Made by a program: the position numbers and the translations under genes | The notes under the pieces: generated by a model | Seen by the model: the letters and a program-made list of their open reading frames with translations, nothing else | Told to the model about the DNA's origin: nothing | The model's database searches: none | Part shown: positions 26,845 to 36,855 of the stretch, in pieces | How positions within the stretch are numbered: the stretch's first letter is position 1 | Layout of the letters: each line of letters opens with the position of its first letter | Assembly: GCF_900105755.1 (NCBI RefSeq) | Contig: NZ_FNTQ01000001.1 | Coordinates: 1,054,001-1,118,000 of the forward strand | Source: Streptomyces sp. Ag109_O5-10 | GTDB lineage: Bacteria; Actinomycetota; Actinomycetes; Streptomycetales; Streptomycetaceae | Direction: 5' to 3' | DNA length: 64,000 nt

Positions 26845-27782
26845 GCTGCACGCTTTCGCCCCTCGTCTACGCCGAGCTGTACCGGTTGCTTGCCGCGGAC
26901 AAGCAGCGGTACGACGACATCGAAGAGCGGCTGAGCGAGATCGGGTACGCCCCCGCGTGGCTGAGTACCGCTGCCGACGCCTACGACGAGTACTGGGCGA
27001 TGCAGCTGGAACTGGCCGGTGCGGAAGGCGTCGGGAACATCTCGGTCGGGAGTGCCGAGCATGCCCTCCTGGCTACCTGGGTACTGGCCGGCCTTCGCAA
27101 CACAGGCGACGACAACACGCTGAGTTCGGCGCTCAGGGCGAACGTCCATAGGCGTGCGGTCAGCGAGATCCCAGATCTAAGAATGCCTCTGCCATCGGTC
27201 CTCAACCCGGTCATATACGGGTGGACTCTCGGCGCAGTCGTCAGCCTGAGTTCGACTGACGTCCCAGTCGAACCCGTCGCTCCGGCGAGCATGCCTGACG
27301 ACGATAACCTCGTCGCGGCGTACCTCGGGCTCGTCAACCACGTCCTTGCGCTGGAGGGCATGGCCGAGCCGTGGCCCGAGATGATGCAGACGTCCACTTA
27401 CTGGCGCGGTTACGGGATCGCAGAGGCACTGAAACCGGGGGCCGGGGATGGCGGCCGAGCACTCCTGGAACTGCTAGCGGAATCGCGGCCGTTGCTCTCG
27501 CAGCCAGTCTTCTCCCAGCTCAACAACCACTTCAGCCGCTTCGGGGCGCGCCGGAACGCCCTGTCACACGTCACGGACGATGCGCGTCGTCCAGAACGGT
27601 TCGTGAAAGTCGTCGAGGACACGCATGGCTGGGAGCACCTGCGGGTGACCCTCCGTGGCCTCACGCAGTTCGTCTGCCAGGAGGTCTCTCGCCTGCTGTA
27701 CGAGGAAAACCCACCACCGGCTCTTCGGAACGATCCGTGGAGCTACCTCGTGCGGGAGATGCCTACGGAGTGGTGGGCTTAG
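26841..27782 (+). CDS. HEPN-like hypothetical protein, third gene of the operon
   Basis: A 313-residue, mostly helical protein that starts at ATG 26841, overlapping the HsdS-like stop (ATGA). Near the C-terminus RFGARRNALSHVTDDARR contains an R-N-x3-H motif inside a helix, the signature of HEPN RNases. The SQLNNHFSRFGARRNALSH stretch fits the second core helix. The N-terminal half has AYDEYWAMQLELAGAEGVGN and is unrecognised. If active, it would cleave RNA, a common abortive-infection output. Membership of the operon links it to the methylase-like and HsdS-like products. The motif is clear; assignment to the fold is moderately sure. Confidence 0.62.
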   Translation: MSCTLSPLVYAELYRLLAADKQRYDDIEERLSEIGYAPAWLSTAADAYDEYWAMQLELAGAEGVGNISVGSAEHALLATWVLAGLRNTGDDNTLSSALRANVHRRAVSEIPDLRMPLPSVLNPVIYGWTLGAVVSLSSTDVPVEPVAPASMPDDDNLVAAYLGLVNHVLALEGMAEPWPEMMQTSTYWRGYGIAEALKPGAGDGGRALLELLAESRPLLSQPVFSQLNNHFSRFGARRNALSHVTDDARRPERFVKVVEDTHGWEHLRVTLRGLTQFVCQEVSRLLYEENPPPALRNDPWSYLVREMPTEWWA

Positions 27783-28028
27783 AGGCGTGCGACGAGAGTA
27801 CAGAAACTGAATGCCCACGGCGTCAGAGAGCTAGCTCGTCCGAAGGGCAACAGGCTGTCCGCCGGGCTCGCAACCATCGCCCGTCAATCCCTGTTCAACA
27901 GCACCATCTCCGATTCAAGGGCTGGGCGCCGACACACCAGATCGCAAGCCGTCGCCGGGCTGCACACGCGGCTCTTGGCGGATGTGATCGCCTCCGGCGC
28001 CCCATCTAGGAGCACCACGGCTGGCTGC

Positions 28029-31000
28029 CTATCTATCCTCCTCGAGTTGGTACACCCGGCTGTGCGCCCCTCTGACGCCCGTAACCGTCACACTGCTGCT
28101 CGGACGGCAAGTCAGCTGCTGGAGCGGCTGCGGGATGATGCGTACAGAGACGGGGCCGGCCCCGGACTCCAGTCCGGAGACGACGACGAGGAAGAAGTCG
28201 TCACTCTCCACTGCTCGCTGGAATTCCGCGGGCGTCAGCAGCACCGTGTCCGGCTCGGTGTCTTTGTATGCCTTTAGTTCGTAGAACCTCGACAGTGCGT
28301 CCACCGCGTCGGCGCCGAGGCCACGCTGGGCTCGTAGGTCGCGCAGCCAGTCATCGTCGGCGGCGAGTGCCTTGCGCACCACGTCCAGAGCCACCTTTTC
28401 CTGCTCCAGGCTCGTGTAAGCGCGCGGTGGCGTGTGCTGTTGGGGGATCGCTGATCCGGCGCGGGGCTGCGGCAGGCCGGACGTTCCCGATGTGTACCCG
28501 CTCGGCCGTGCGGTGGGCGCGTCCGCGGCCGAGGACCTCGGTGGCGTGATGATGCCGCTCGGGTCGACGAGCCGGAGTCTGCCGGGGTCGACGAGCTTGC
28601 GCGGTGGAGCGGCGGGAGCCGCAGGCGGGGCTGACGGCCCCGTCGCGGGCGGCGGTCCGCCGGGGACAAGCGGGAGGATCACCGCCGTGCGTGAGGTACC
28701 GGCTGCCGTGCCGGCCTGCGCCTTGGTTGCGGTACGCCGTTGGTCCACCTCGCTTCCGAGTTCCCGGAGCCGTCGTTCGCGTTCGGCCTCCGCCGCTTCC
28801 CGGTCGCGCCGCACCTGATCGTCGGCAAGGCTCAGTTGTACGGCCGTACGGCCCTTCTCGGCCTGGTCACACGCTGCTCCCCAGGCGAGGGCCACCTCGC
28901 GGCGGCTGCCCGGAAACCGGGCGGCGATCGACCGGCCCACCCCGGATGTGCGTGTCAGAGCGGCAGTGTCACGCACGTACAACGTGCCCGAGGACCAGTC
29001 GATCCCGGCGTCCACGGGCACGTGCACCGTCTCGCCCGTGTCCGGAAGATCGAGGCAGCAGGCCAGGTGAGGGGCGATGCATACAGTCAGGTCAGCCAGC
29101 TGGTCCCACGAGCAGTCCAGGGACTGCGCAACGCTCGCGGCGTTGCGCTGCAGGTCCTCGCGGAGGTGGGTGACGGCTGACCGGACCAGCGCTGTGGCGT
29201 CCGGGTCCGCCAGGGCCGGGCCAGGGCTGTACACGGTGACATGCTCTGCGGCGAGCTCGCTCACGCGCAGGGCTCCGATCAACGGCCGGAACTGCTCCAA
29301 TTCGGCTCCCGGGCACCACACCGCACGTTCCCGGCCCAGCGCCTCGGCTACAACCGGGTCTTCGACGGCGTACACGGGCCGCTTGCTTCGCCAGCCCTGG
29401 CTCGTCCAAAGAGGGAGGCGTCCCAGGCGCTTGGCCGTCAACGCGCCGGGATGAGTACGGCCCAGAGCGGCGAGCATCTTCAAGGTCTCCAGGACGATGG
29501 ACTGGGTCGTCCCGTCCGGATCGTCCCGACCCTGCTTCCGGTCCTGCTGTGCCAGCTCCTTGATCACGGCCGTGGCGTCGTCCACAGTCGGCAGGCGCAC
29601 TGCGAGCCGCTGCCAGAACTCCTCGCTGCCTGGAAACGTGGGAGCGAACGCACGGAGCGGACCGAAGAGCGGCGCTCCGCGCAGGCACTGGCTCGGCCGG
29701 CGCCAGCCGGAGTCCGTGAGGACGAGGCCGCTCCCATCGCCGAATGCCCGAAGGACCGAGCCCAGGGACATCTCCCCCGAGGCTCTCTCGCCACGGCCAA
29801 AGACGCGCTCTGCCAGGGCTTGGTAGAGGATCAGCGCCGCGGGCACATCCCTGTCGCCGCCCTCTTCCTCCCGTCGGCGCAGGCGCCGCAGACATTCCAC
29901 GAGGTCCTCCGTGCGGGCCTCTGCAGAAATGCCCAGGGCGCGCAGCACATCACTGCGTCTGCCGACCAGTTGCTGGATCTCGGGATGGAGGAATCGCTCG
30001 TCGTCCGCCCCGTACACCGCGACCGTGCCGGTGGTCCGCATGCGGAGTCGAGCCGGGGCAGACAGTGCGCCGTTACCGGCGTCCAGCCATGGTGTGTCGC
30101 GCAACTGCCAGAGCCAGAAAGCTGCGGTTCTGCCTCGATTCTGCCATGCGTAGTAGTCGTAGACGGCATCCACCTCGTCGTGGTCGGAGAAGCGGCTCCA
30201 TGCCCGCCCGAGGACGTGAAACAGCGCTGCCGCCCTGCGCCTGCGGAGCTGCGGGTCCTGCTCCGCCGCTATGCCAGAGGCGACGGCACGTAGGTCGGGG
30301 CTTTCGTAGTCGTCGAGCGTGAAGGTCGCTTCCAGAACGCGCAGGGCATCAGTGCGTGCTCGAGGTCCCGAAATGACTTCCGCCGGCAGCCCCTTCGGGC
30401 TCTGCGTGAAGCGTTCCCGCGCCCCCGGGTGCCTGCGCAACCTGGGCGCGGTCTCCGCGCCCAGGAGCCTCAGGAACTTACGGGCGCCCATCCCGGCGCC
30501 GCCGCGCTGCAGGACCTCGGCGTACCGAGGCCGCAGCCACACCAGCCCGGCCGTGCGACCGGCGGCGAAGGCGAAGCTCTCCTCGCGTTCCGAACTGTCC
30601 AGTCGGGCGGGTAGGTACGCCCGGGCGGGAGCGACGTCGATGTCTTCACGCTTTCCGGCGCGGTCGTAGCGATGCCCCTGCAGCCAGATTGCGTGGCCCA
30701 CGTCGCGCCCCAAGGTCTCACGCTCGTGGTCCGGCACGCGTGCGAATCCGTCGCGCAGTTCGATGAGCTGGTCATCTGTCAGCCGCAGTACGTTCGGGCC
30801 GCTGCTCCCCGCCGCGCCGATGGCCGCGAGGCGCCGGATCACGGCCACCGCGTCCGCGTCGGTCAGCAGCGCCTCCCGCGTACGGAGCCATGTCCTCACC
30901 GACCGCGCCTCGTCGGTGTCGGCGAGGAATGCCGGATGGATTTCCCGGGAGAATCCGAGACTGGCGCCGAGGCCCCGCGGGGCGTCGGTGAACACCGCTG

Positions 31001-32612
31001 GCTCCGCGGGCCGGGGCACACGGTGACGGCTCCCTGAGCTGTCCACGAGCCAGCGGCTCGACAGCAAGGAGGAGTAGATATTCGAGGCAAGTCCCACCGC
31101 GGCGAGGCGGATGTTCGCCTGCGGCGACCGGGTTTCGTCGTCGAGGAGGCGTAGCGCGTCGTAAAGGTCCACCGTCGCGGGAACCGCACTGTCGTGGTTC
31201 TCCCAGTCCGCCAGCACCTCGCGCCATCGACCGTCCTCGTCCCGCGCCACCTTGGGCAGCACGGCGGTCCGCTCGGCGACGCGGGAGATCTCTTCTTCGG
31301 TGACCACGCCCACCAGCGTCTCGTCCTCCACCGCGAGATCATCCAGGCCGAGCGGCCCGTAGCCCGGGACGTCCAGGACGAGACCGTGGGACACGCCCGC
31401 CCTGGCACGGTCGAGGAGTAGTCGCTCCAGCGCGGCGACCGGGTCGCGGGAGTCGCGCATGTCGTCGGGGAGCGGCACGGCGCGCCAGGCCCGTGCCGGA
31501 TCCCACCGGAACTGCCACAGGGCGGCGGCCGTCCACAGGTCACCCACCAGTTCATTCAGTGCGCGGTTCCACGGGGTGTCGTCGAGCGCCTGACGGCTGG
31601 CGATCGGATCGAACTGGGCGCTGATACAGAGGGACAGAGCGGTGTCCGCGACCGGAAGACCGGCGTAGATCCGCCCGGCGTCATCGGGTCCGAGAGGAAG
31701 AGCCACAGCGATTGCGGTGGTGGACCCCACCGCCTTGTGAGACCGGGTGATCCCGGAGGGGCTGGGAACGGTCGTACGGCAGATCAGCCACCGGGACCCA
31801 TCGCCGGCGCGTGCCTCGCCGGTCTCCACGTCGGCGCTCTGACCGCCCACCACGGCCTTGAACGGCTCGCCGGTCTCACGGTCGAGCGCCAGCCGGTGCC
31901 GGACACGACCTTGTTCGTCCAGGTGCGTGACGCTGCCGACACTGCCGAGGAAAAGCAGCGCGCTGTCCCCCCACTCGGCAAGCCACGCGTCCACCTCGCC
32001 CGCGCCGAGCACGCCCGGCTCCAGAGGAACCCGTAGAACCGTCCAGGCGTCGCCCGCGAACCAGTCAGGCAACGGGAACGGCCTGGCCACGGCGATGTCA
32101 GGATCGCCGACCCGGAACCGGTAATGCCCGCAGTGAACCTCCAGATGCGGGGAGAGGGACTGTAGGGTCATCAGGCCGATCCCGAACCTACCGGTGGATT
32201 CCGCCTGCTCTGCCTTGCTCGTCAGCCAGGGCATCGCCAGGGCCAGAACGTCCGGCAACCGTACGGGACTGCCGTTGTGGGCGACGATGAGTTCCTGTTC
32301 CCTCGTCAGAATGCGTACGTCCGTGGCGCCGAGGTCCTCGGCGTTCTGCACGATCTCCGAGAGTCCCTGGAGACGGTCGCTCGACAGATTCCCCGCGTGG
32401 TCTCGGGTACGTCTCAGCGCGTGCCGTACTTGACCGTCCAGTCGCGCGAACCGGCTGCCGAGTCGCTCGACCGCCGCCTCAGTCGCCGCCTCACCCTCCG
32501 GCTCCGGTACGACGGCTCCTTCTGGGATGCCCTCCATGGAGAAGAGCGCATCGGCGGACGCAATTCCCCGCTCCACTGCATCTGTTCGACGCACCGCATC
32601 CCCCGTGGTCAT
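28029..32612 (-). CDS. Giant sacsin-like GHKL ATPase with C-terminal DUF3883-like domain
   Basis: A 1527-residue protein convergent with the methylase-like operon (247 bp between ends). Near residue 80 the N-terminal HSP90-like ATPase has GLSEIVQNAEDLGATDVRIL (the N-box with E and N), IVAHNGSPV (a D/H-x-G variant) and STGRFGIGLMTLQSLSPH (G2 box). About 1200 residues of unassigned, beta/alpha regions follow. The last 150 residues look like a DUF3883/PD-(D/E)XK domain: QEKVALDVVRKALAADDDWL, RFYELKAYKD with the E-x-K pair, and LLTPAEFQRAVESDDFFLVV. A proline-rich linker precedes it. ATG 32612 has GGGGGAC upstream. Similar architectures occur in defence islands; here it may power or sense for the neighbouring operon. 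Confidence 0.82.
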   Translation of the reverse strand: MTTGDAVRRTDAVERGIASADALFSMEGIPEGAVVPEPEGEAATEAAVERLGSRFARLDGQVRHALRRTRDHAGNLSSDRLQGLSEIVQNAEDLGATDVRILTREQELIVAHNGSPVRLPDVLALAMPWLTSKAEQAESTGRFGIGLMTLQSLSPHLEVHCGHYRFRVGDPDIAVARPFPLPDWFAGDAWTVLRVPLEPGVLGAGEVDAWLAEWGDSALLFLGSVGSVTHLDEQGRVRHRLALDRETGEPFKAVVGGQSADVETGEARAGDGSRWLICRTTVPSPSGITRSHKAVGSTTAIAVALPLGPDDAGRIYAGLPVADTALSLCISAQFDPIASRQALDDTPWNRALNELVGDLWTAAALWQFRWDPARAWRAVPLPDDMRDSRDPVAALERLLLDRARAGVSHGLVLDVPGYGPLGLDDLAVEDETLVGVVTEEEISRVAERTAVLPKVARDEDGRWREVLADWENHDSAVPATVDLYDALRLLDDETRSPQANIRLAAVGLASNIYSSLLSSRWLVDSSGSRHRVPRPAEPAVFTDAPRGLGASLGFSREIHPAFLADTDEARSVRTWLRTREALLTDADAVAVIRRLAAIGAAGSSGPNVLRLTDDQLIELRDGFARVPDHERETLGRDVGHAIWLQGHRYDRAGKREDIDVAPARAYLPARLDSSEREESFAFAAGRTAGLVWLRPRYAEVLQRGGAGMGARKFLRLLGAETAPRLRRHPGARERFTQSPKGLPAEVISGPRARTDALRVLEATFTLDDYESPDLRAVASGIAAEQDPQLRRRRAAALFHVLGRAWSRFSDHDEVDAVYDYYAWQNRGRTAAFWLWQLRDTPWLDAGNGALSAPARLRMRTTGTVAVYGADDERFLHPEIQQLVGRRSDVLRALGISAEARTEDLVECLRRLRRREEEGGDRDVPAALILYQALAERVFGRGERASGEMSLGSVLRAFGDGSGLVLTDSGWRRPSQCLRGAPLFGPLRAFAPTFPGSEEFWQRLAVRLPTVDDATAVIKELAQQDRKQGRDDPDGTTQSIVLETLKMLAALGRTHPGALTAKRLGRLPLWTSQGWRSKRPVYAVEDPVVAEALGRERAVWCPGAELEQFRPLIGALRVSELAAEHVTVYSPGPALADPDATALVRSAVTHLREDLQRNAASVAQSLDCSWDQLADLTVCIAPHLACCLDLPDTGETVHVPVDAGIDWSSGTLYVRDTAALTRTSGVGRSIAARFPGSRREVALAWGAACDQAEKGRTAVQLSLADDQVRRDREAAEAERERRLRELGSEVDQRRTATKAQAGTAAGTSRTAVILPLVPGGPPPATGPSAPPAAPAAPPRKLVDPGRLRLVDPSGIITPPRSSAADAPTARPSGYTSGTSGLPQPRAGSAIPQQHTPPRAYTSLEQEKVALDVVRKALAADDDWLRDLRAQRGLGADAVDALSRFYELKAYKDTEPDTVLLTPAEFQRAVESDDFFLVVVSGLESGAGPVSVRIIPQPLQQLTCRPSSSVTVTGVRGAHSRVYQLEEDR

Positions 32613-33353
32613 CCCTGTCCCCCGCATACCTCGACACTCCCCACGACACAGGGTAACGAAGCCAGCGCAATCAGCACACGTCAACCCGAGACCTGTCGCC
32701 GTATAGCCCGAGCCCAAAAACAGCCCCGACCCGCTGCTCAACGGGTTGAGCCCGACAAGCCGATCGACCCGCGCTACCTGATCCAGGACGACCACTCCAC
32801 GCTCCGTCAGAAACAGTGATCGGCAAGGACAACGACTTCAGCTACGGCATCATGTCCCCGAGGAAGCCCACCGGCCGGTTTGGCCTCCGCCGGGGGCACA
32901 GGTGCGAGATGCGCGGCTCGGATCATGACCGGCGGGCGGGGGGATCGCCGGAACGCTCAGCCCTCGATGTGATAGCGGCTCTGAGACACGACGGCTTGGC
33001 GGATCTTGGTGGTGAAGTCGGCCGTACGGGCGATCCGGTCGACGCCGCCGGCCTTGTTACGACGCAGGACGCTCTTGAAGTTCTGCTCCAGCGTTCCTGT
33101 CATTCGGAACATCAAGTCGTCGCTGAGATGGTCAAGATCGATGTTGAGGAGGTCCCGCGGCGACGGCTGCCGTAGCCGTGTGAGGGTGTAGGCGGACATG
33201 GCCGCCAGCGGGTACAGCCAGTTCTCGAGCGAATCCCCCAGCAAGGGACGGTCTTCGGCGTACCGAGTGAGGAACATGCGCAGCCTGGTGTGCACGTCGA
33301 GACACAGCCGGTAGATGTCCAGATCGTGCCGCGGCGAGAAGATCTGGGCCTAG

Positions 33354-34795
33354 TAGGGCTTGGTCAGGTTCGTATTGGGGTGGGTATGTCGTGGTGGCAG
33401 GTGGGGCAGGCGCCGGTCCAGAGGGCGAGGAGTGTTTGCAGCTCGCGGACGGTCTGGTAGAGGCTCAGTCCTGCGCCGTGTCTTTTGGGTCTCGTGCCAG
33501 CCGTTGGAGTGTGCAGAAGGCGTGGGCGGCGGAGACGAGGGTGACGTGGTGGTGCCAGCCGTTCCAGGTGCGGCCCTCGAAGTGGGCCAGTCCCAGGGCT
33601 TGTTTCATCTCGCGGTAGTCGTGCTCGATGCGCCAGCGGAGCTTGGCCAGCCGCACCAGGGTGGCCAAAGGCATGCCGGAGGGCAGGCTGGACAGCCAGA
33701 ACTGCACCGGTTCGCTCTCGTCGGCTGGCCATTCGGCAAGCAGCCAGCGCTCGGGCAGTTCCGGTTCGTCGGCCGGCTTGCGGATGCCGCGTCCGGCGGG
33801 ACGGATGCGCAGGGCGACGAACCGCGAGTACATGCGCCTGAAGCCGCTTCGGCTGTTGCCCGGCCGGGATCCCTCTCGCCAGGACACCGGCCGAGCGGCC
33901 GTCCGGCCGGCCGCGATGACCAGGTCCTTCACGCTCTGCGGCGGGTCGGGGTACTGCATCTTCGACGGCCGGCCGGTGCCCGCGTAGGCGGGCTGGACGG
34001 GCCGGGCATCGGCAGGGTGAGCGGTGTGGCGGCCGGAGATGCCCACCGCATAGGGCAGATTGCGTTCTTCCAGGCCGCTGCGGAAGGCGGCGGCGTCGCC
34101 GTATCCGGCGTCCGCGACGACGAGGGGAACGTCGATGCCCCACGACCGTGCTTCGTCGATCATGTCCAGGGCCAGCTGCCACTTCTCCACGTGTCCCGTC
34201 TGGGCGGGGATGCCGCAGCGGGTGCGGCGGGCGACCTTGGCCGCATCTGCCTCGGGCGAGGCCGGGTCCCAGCCGGCCGGCATGAACAGCCGCCAGTCGA
34301 TCGCGGCCGAGGCACGGTCGGTGGCCAGGTGCAGCGACACTCCCACCTGGCAGTTGGTGACCTTGCCCGCGGTTCCGGTGTACTGCCGGGACACGCACGC
34401 CGAGGCGTCCCCGTCCTTGAGGAACCCGGTGTCGTCGACGATCAGCGCTTCCGGCCGGATCGCGTCCTGCATCTTCCAGGCCAGGCGGGCCTGCACGTGC
34501 GCCGGATTCCACGGGCTGGTCGTCACGAAGTGGGCCAGTGCCTGCCGGTTGCCGTCCTCGCCGAGGCGGGCCGCCATCGGCTCCACCGACTTGCGCCGAC
34601 CGTTCAGCAACAGTCCCCGCACATAAACCTGTCCCCATCGCCGCTGGTCAGCACGGAAGAAGCCGTCGAACAACTCCGCCGTGAACGCCTCCAGGGCCTC
34701 CCGGACCCCGACCATCTCCTCAGGTGTCACACCACCTCAACGACACCCACCGACCAACGGACACGCCATCCACAAATGAACCTGACCAAGCCCTA
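33354..34795 (-). mobile_element. IS701-family insertion sequence
   Basis: The 1442-bp element has inverted ends TAGGGCTTGGTCAGG and CCTGACCAAGCCCTA. It is flanked by the 4-bp repeat CTAG (33350-33353 and 34796-34799), the duplication expected for IS701. It lies inside the AIPR pseudogene. Confidence 0.9.
33465..34730 (-). CDS. IS701-family transposase
   Basis: A 421-residue DDE transposase, full length. Segments include ALIVDDTGFLKDGDASACVS with the first aspartate, PLVVADAGYGDAAAFRSGLE with the second, and AKLRWRIEHDYREMKQALGL with the glutamate region. It begins with EEMVGVREALEAFTAELFDG. The frame is intact, so the element may be active. Confidence 0.93.
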   Translation of the reverse strand: MTPEEMVGVREALEAFTAELFDGFFRADQRRWGQVYVRGLLLNGRRKSVEPMAARLGEDGNRQALAHFVTTSPWNPAHVQARLAWKMQDAIRPEALIVDDTGFLKDGDASACVSRQYTGTAGKVTNCQVGVSLHLATDRASAAIDWRLFMPAGWDPASPEADAAKVARRTRCGIPAQTGHVEKWQLALDMIDEARSWGIDVPLVVADAGYGDAAAFRSGLEERNLPYAVGISGRHTAHPADARPVQPAYAGTGRPSKMQYPDPPQSVKDLVIAAGRTAARPVSWREGSRPGNSRSGFRRMYSRFVALRIRPAGRGIRKPADEPELPERWLLAEWPADESEPVQFWLSSLPSGMPLATLVRLAKLRWRIEHDYREMKQALGLAHFEGRTWNGWHHHVTLVSAAHAFCTLQRLARDPKDTAQD

Positions 34796-36142
34796 CTAGT
34801 GCTGGTCGTCGAGCAGCAGCGCGTCGGAGTGCCGCAGCGCGGTGTGCGGTTCGCGCAGTATGAAGGCGGTGAACTCGCGGGCGAGCCGGGCCATGCTGAC
34901 GACCCGGTCCAGTGGGAACCCGAGGTTGCGGTAGTAGCTGGCCCGGCGCTCGTAGTAGTAGCCGCCCGCGTGGCCGAGGCTCTCCTCGATGTCCTTCTGG
35001 ATGGACTCTGTGGCGCGCAATGCGCCGGCGGGCAGTTGGGTCTGGCTGTTGGTCGCCCGGATGATGCGGTCGCGAGCCGTGCCGTTCTCAGGAGCGACCA
35101 CGATCTTCACCAGGAGGGACCGATCGCGGTGCTGGCCGCCGTTCTGGAATTAGCTGTAGATCTCGTGGCTGGTCTGTAGCCCGTTGACGATCTGAGGCTC
35201 CCTGACCACGATCTTCTTGCCGGCGATCTGGGCGGCGTCCGCGACGACGGTGACGCCGTTGTTAAACCACCAGAAGTCCTCGCCGGTACCGGACCTCAGG
35301 GTCTCACCGATGGCGTTGTTGACGGCGGTGGATCCCGCGTAGTCGCGCACGTTTGACTCGAACAACTCCAGGCGCAACGCCTGGTTGTCGGACGTGATGA
35401 AGCGGTAGTACTCATCCAGCCGCGCCAGACATACGTATCCCTCGCCGAGCGACGTGCTCATCGGCGTTTCGGTGAACACCAGTTGTGCGACGGCTTTTGC
35501 TCCACGGGCAGTCCGCTCGCGCAAGTCAGCAGCGTTGAGGTACTCCAAGTCAGCACGCGTATCGGACGTGATCTTCGCAAGTTCCCGCCTGAGCCGGTCA
35601 CCCTTGGCCTTTACGTTGGGGTGCGGCGTCTCTGCCGACTTGTTCGCATAGATCACCTTGATGTGAACCTGCGGGAACGAAGACGCCAGTTCCTCGAGGA
35701 TGTACAGGAAGCGGCGCGTACGCTCAAGCAGTTTGGCATTGGTGTGCGGAACCAGATCCTCCTCCTCCCGGCCCATATCCAGCAGAGCCGGCAGATGGAA
35801 GTGAAGCTTCTCGATCACAGACTCCTGGTAACCCGACGAGTTCTTCGCCTGCAGGATGACCAGCTCGATCTTGCCAGCACGTGGCAGAAGGAACTGATGC
35901 GCGTCGGCGGTGATGTAGCGCTCGTCCACGAACGTCCAGATACCGTCAATTCCGCAGTCGTGCGCACCGTCGACGATGCCGTCCGTGATCTCGTCGTTGT
36001 CCAGGTCCCAGTCCTGCAGCGCCTTGTCCGCGGCGAAGAACGTGAAGAAGTCGTCCCGGCTCTTGTCCGGCGCGAGCTTACGATGCTGGTCCTCCAAGAT
36101 GCGCTCCAGCAGCCGCTGATCATTGCTCTGCACCGACACCAC

Positions 36143-36730
36143 GCGAGACCCCCAATCTCCGCACCGGAACAAAGAGATGTTGGCAGGCTTACGCGACCAT
36201 GAACAGCCCGCAGACGAGAAGCCCGTGCGCCCCTTGGTGGGGGCAGGCATCGCCTCAGACCCTCCAAGGGCATTCGAATTTGCAGACGCGAAGGCTACGA
36301 CCTGTTGGTCGCAAGGGCCCCGGGCCGCATCTACCGCAGGCGTATGTCATCACTACGCCCTCGCGTCAAGTGCTCGCTGGAGGAGAACCCAGGGGGTGCG
36401 GTGCCACCGCCGGAACTGCAGCACACCCGCTCGGAAGCACCCTCCGACCGCGTCTGCAGGGGCTTGCCGTCGAACGCCTCTCTCACAGGCGTTGTCACAC
36501 GTCTGTCACCAACTACGCCGACTCCCCCGGACTGCGATGCCTGACCTGCGACTACGCACCCGCCCTGGACTGACGTGGACGCCCGAAGACGGTCTTTACA
36601 ACCTGTGCCATGTAGTACCGCACACGAAGCCACGAGACAGGAAAGATCCGGACCATAGGCGGACCAACCGAGCCGCAACGGCCACCTCCTACACCATCAC
36701 TGCAGTTCAGGGGCTCGCAAGCGCTATACC
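36143..36730. other. Non-coding end of the integrative element
   Basis: No gene is supported between the AIPR start and the right attachment copy. The stretch has several related short motifs, such as GTTGTCACACGTCTGTCACC near 36490, that could be integrase arm sites, but this is only suggestive. The control region of the AIPR gene lies at its left edge. Confidence 0.4.
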
Positions 36731-36797
36731 ACCAGCAGACCAAGAATCTTCTGGTGTCGTACTCGCCGAAGAAGCTGGGCTTCTTCTAGAGGCACGA
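36731..36797 (+). repeat. Right attachment-site copy (attR or internal att)
   Basis: This 67-bp segment repeats the aldehyde dehydrogenase 3' end including its TAG stop, with three synonymous differences from 1863-1929. Upstream of it the dehydrogenase reading frame is absent, so it is a gene end without a gene. It marks the right limit of the 34.9-kb element. Confidence 0.88.
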
Positions 36798-36798
36798 A

Positions 36799-36840
36799 AA
36801 AGGGCGCCTGAACTGGGAAACTCCCCATCAGGCGCCCTTC
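36799..36840 (+). terminator. Terminator copy following the right attachment site
   Basis: GGGCGCCTGA at 36802-36811 pairs with TCAGGCGCCC at 36828-36837. It is followed by TTCT and preceded by AAAA. It corresponds to the dehydrogenase terminator at 1933-1972, but the loop sequence differs. Confidence 0.82.
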
Positions 36841-36855
36841 TCCACAACTGTTCAA

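Larger units (their letters stand above)
32957..36142 (-). pseudogene. AIPR-family abortive-infection gene, broken
   Basis: Three pieces on the minus strand belong to one AIPR protein of about 575 residues. The first, 36142-35150, starts at GTG and has DGAHDCGIDGIWTFVDERYI, IELVILQAKNSSGY, and the signature FWWFNNGVTVVAD with IVNGLQTSHEIYS. It ends at a TAA (35150-35152), after which the same frame continues (SLLVKIVVAPENG, RDRIIRATNSQTQL) to a TAG at 34796-34798. The IS701 element sits exactly there, and the tail resumes at 33349-32957 (LENWLYPLAAMSAYTL). Removing the IS and one CTAG keeps the frame but leaves the TAG, so the gene was already dead when the IS arrived. AIPR proteins act in phage resistance. 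Confidence 0.82.
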
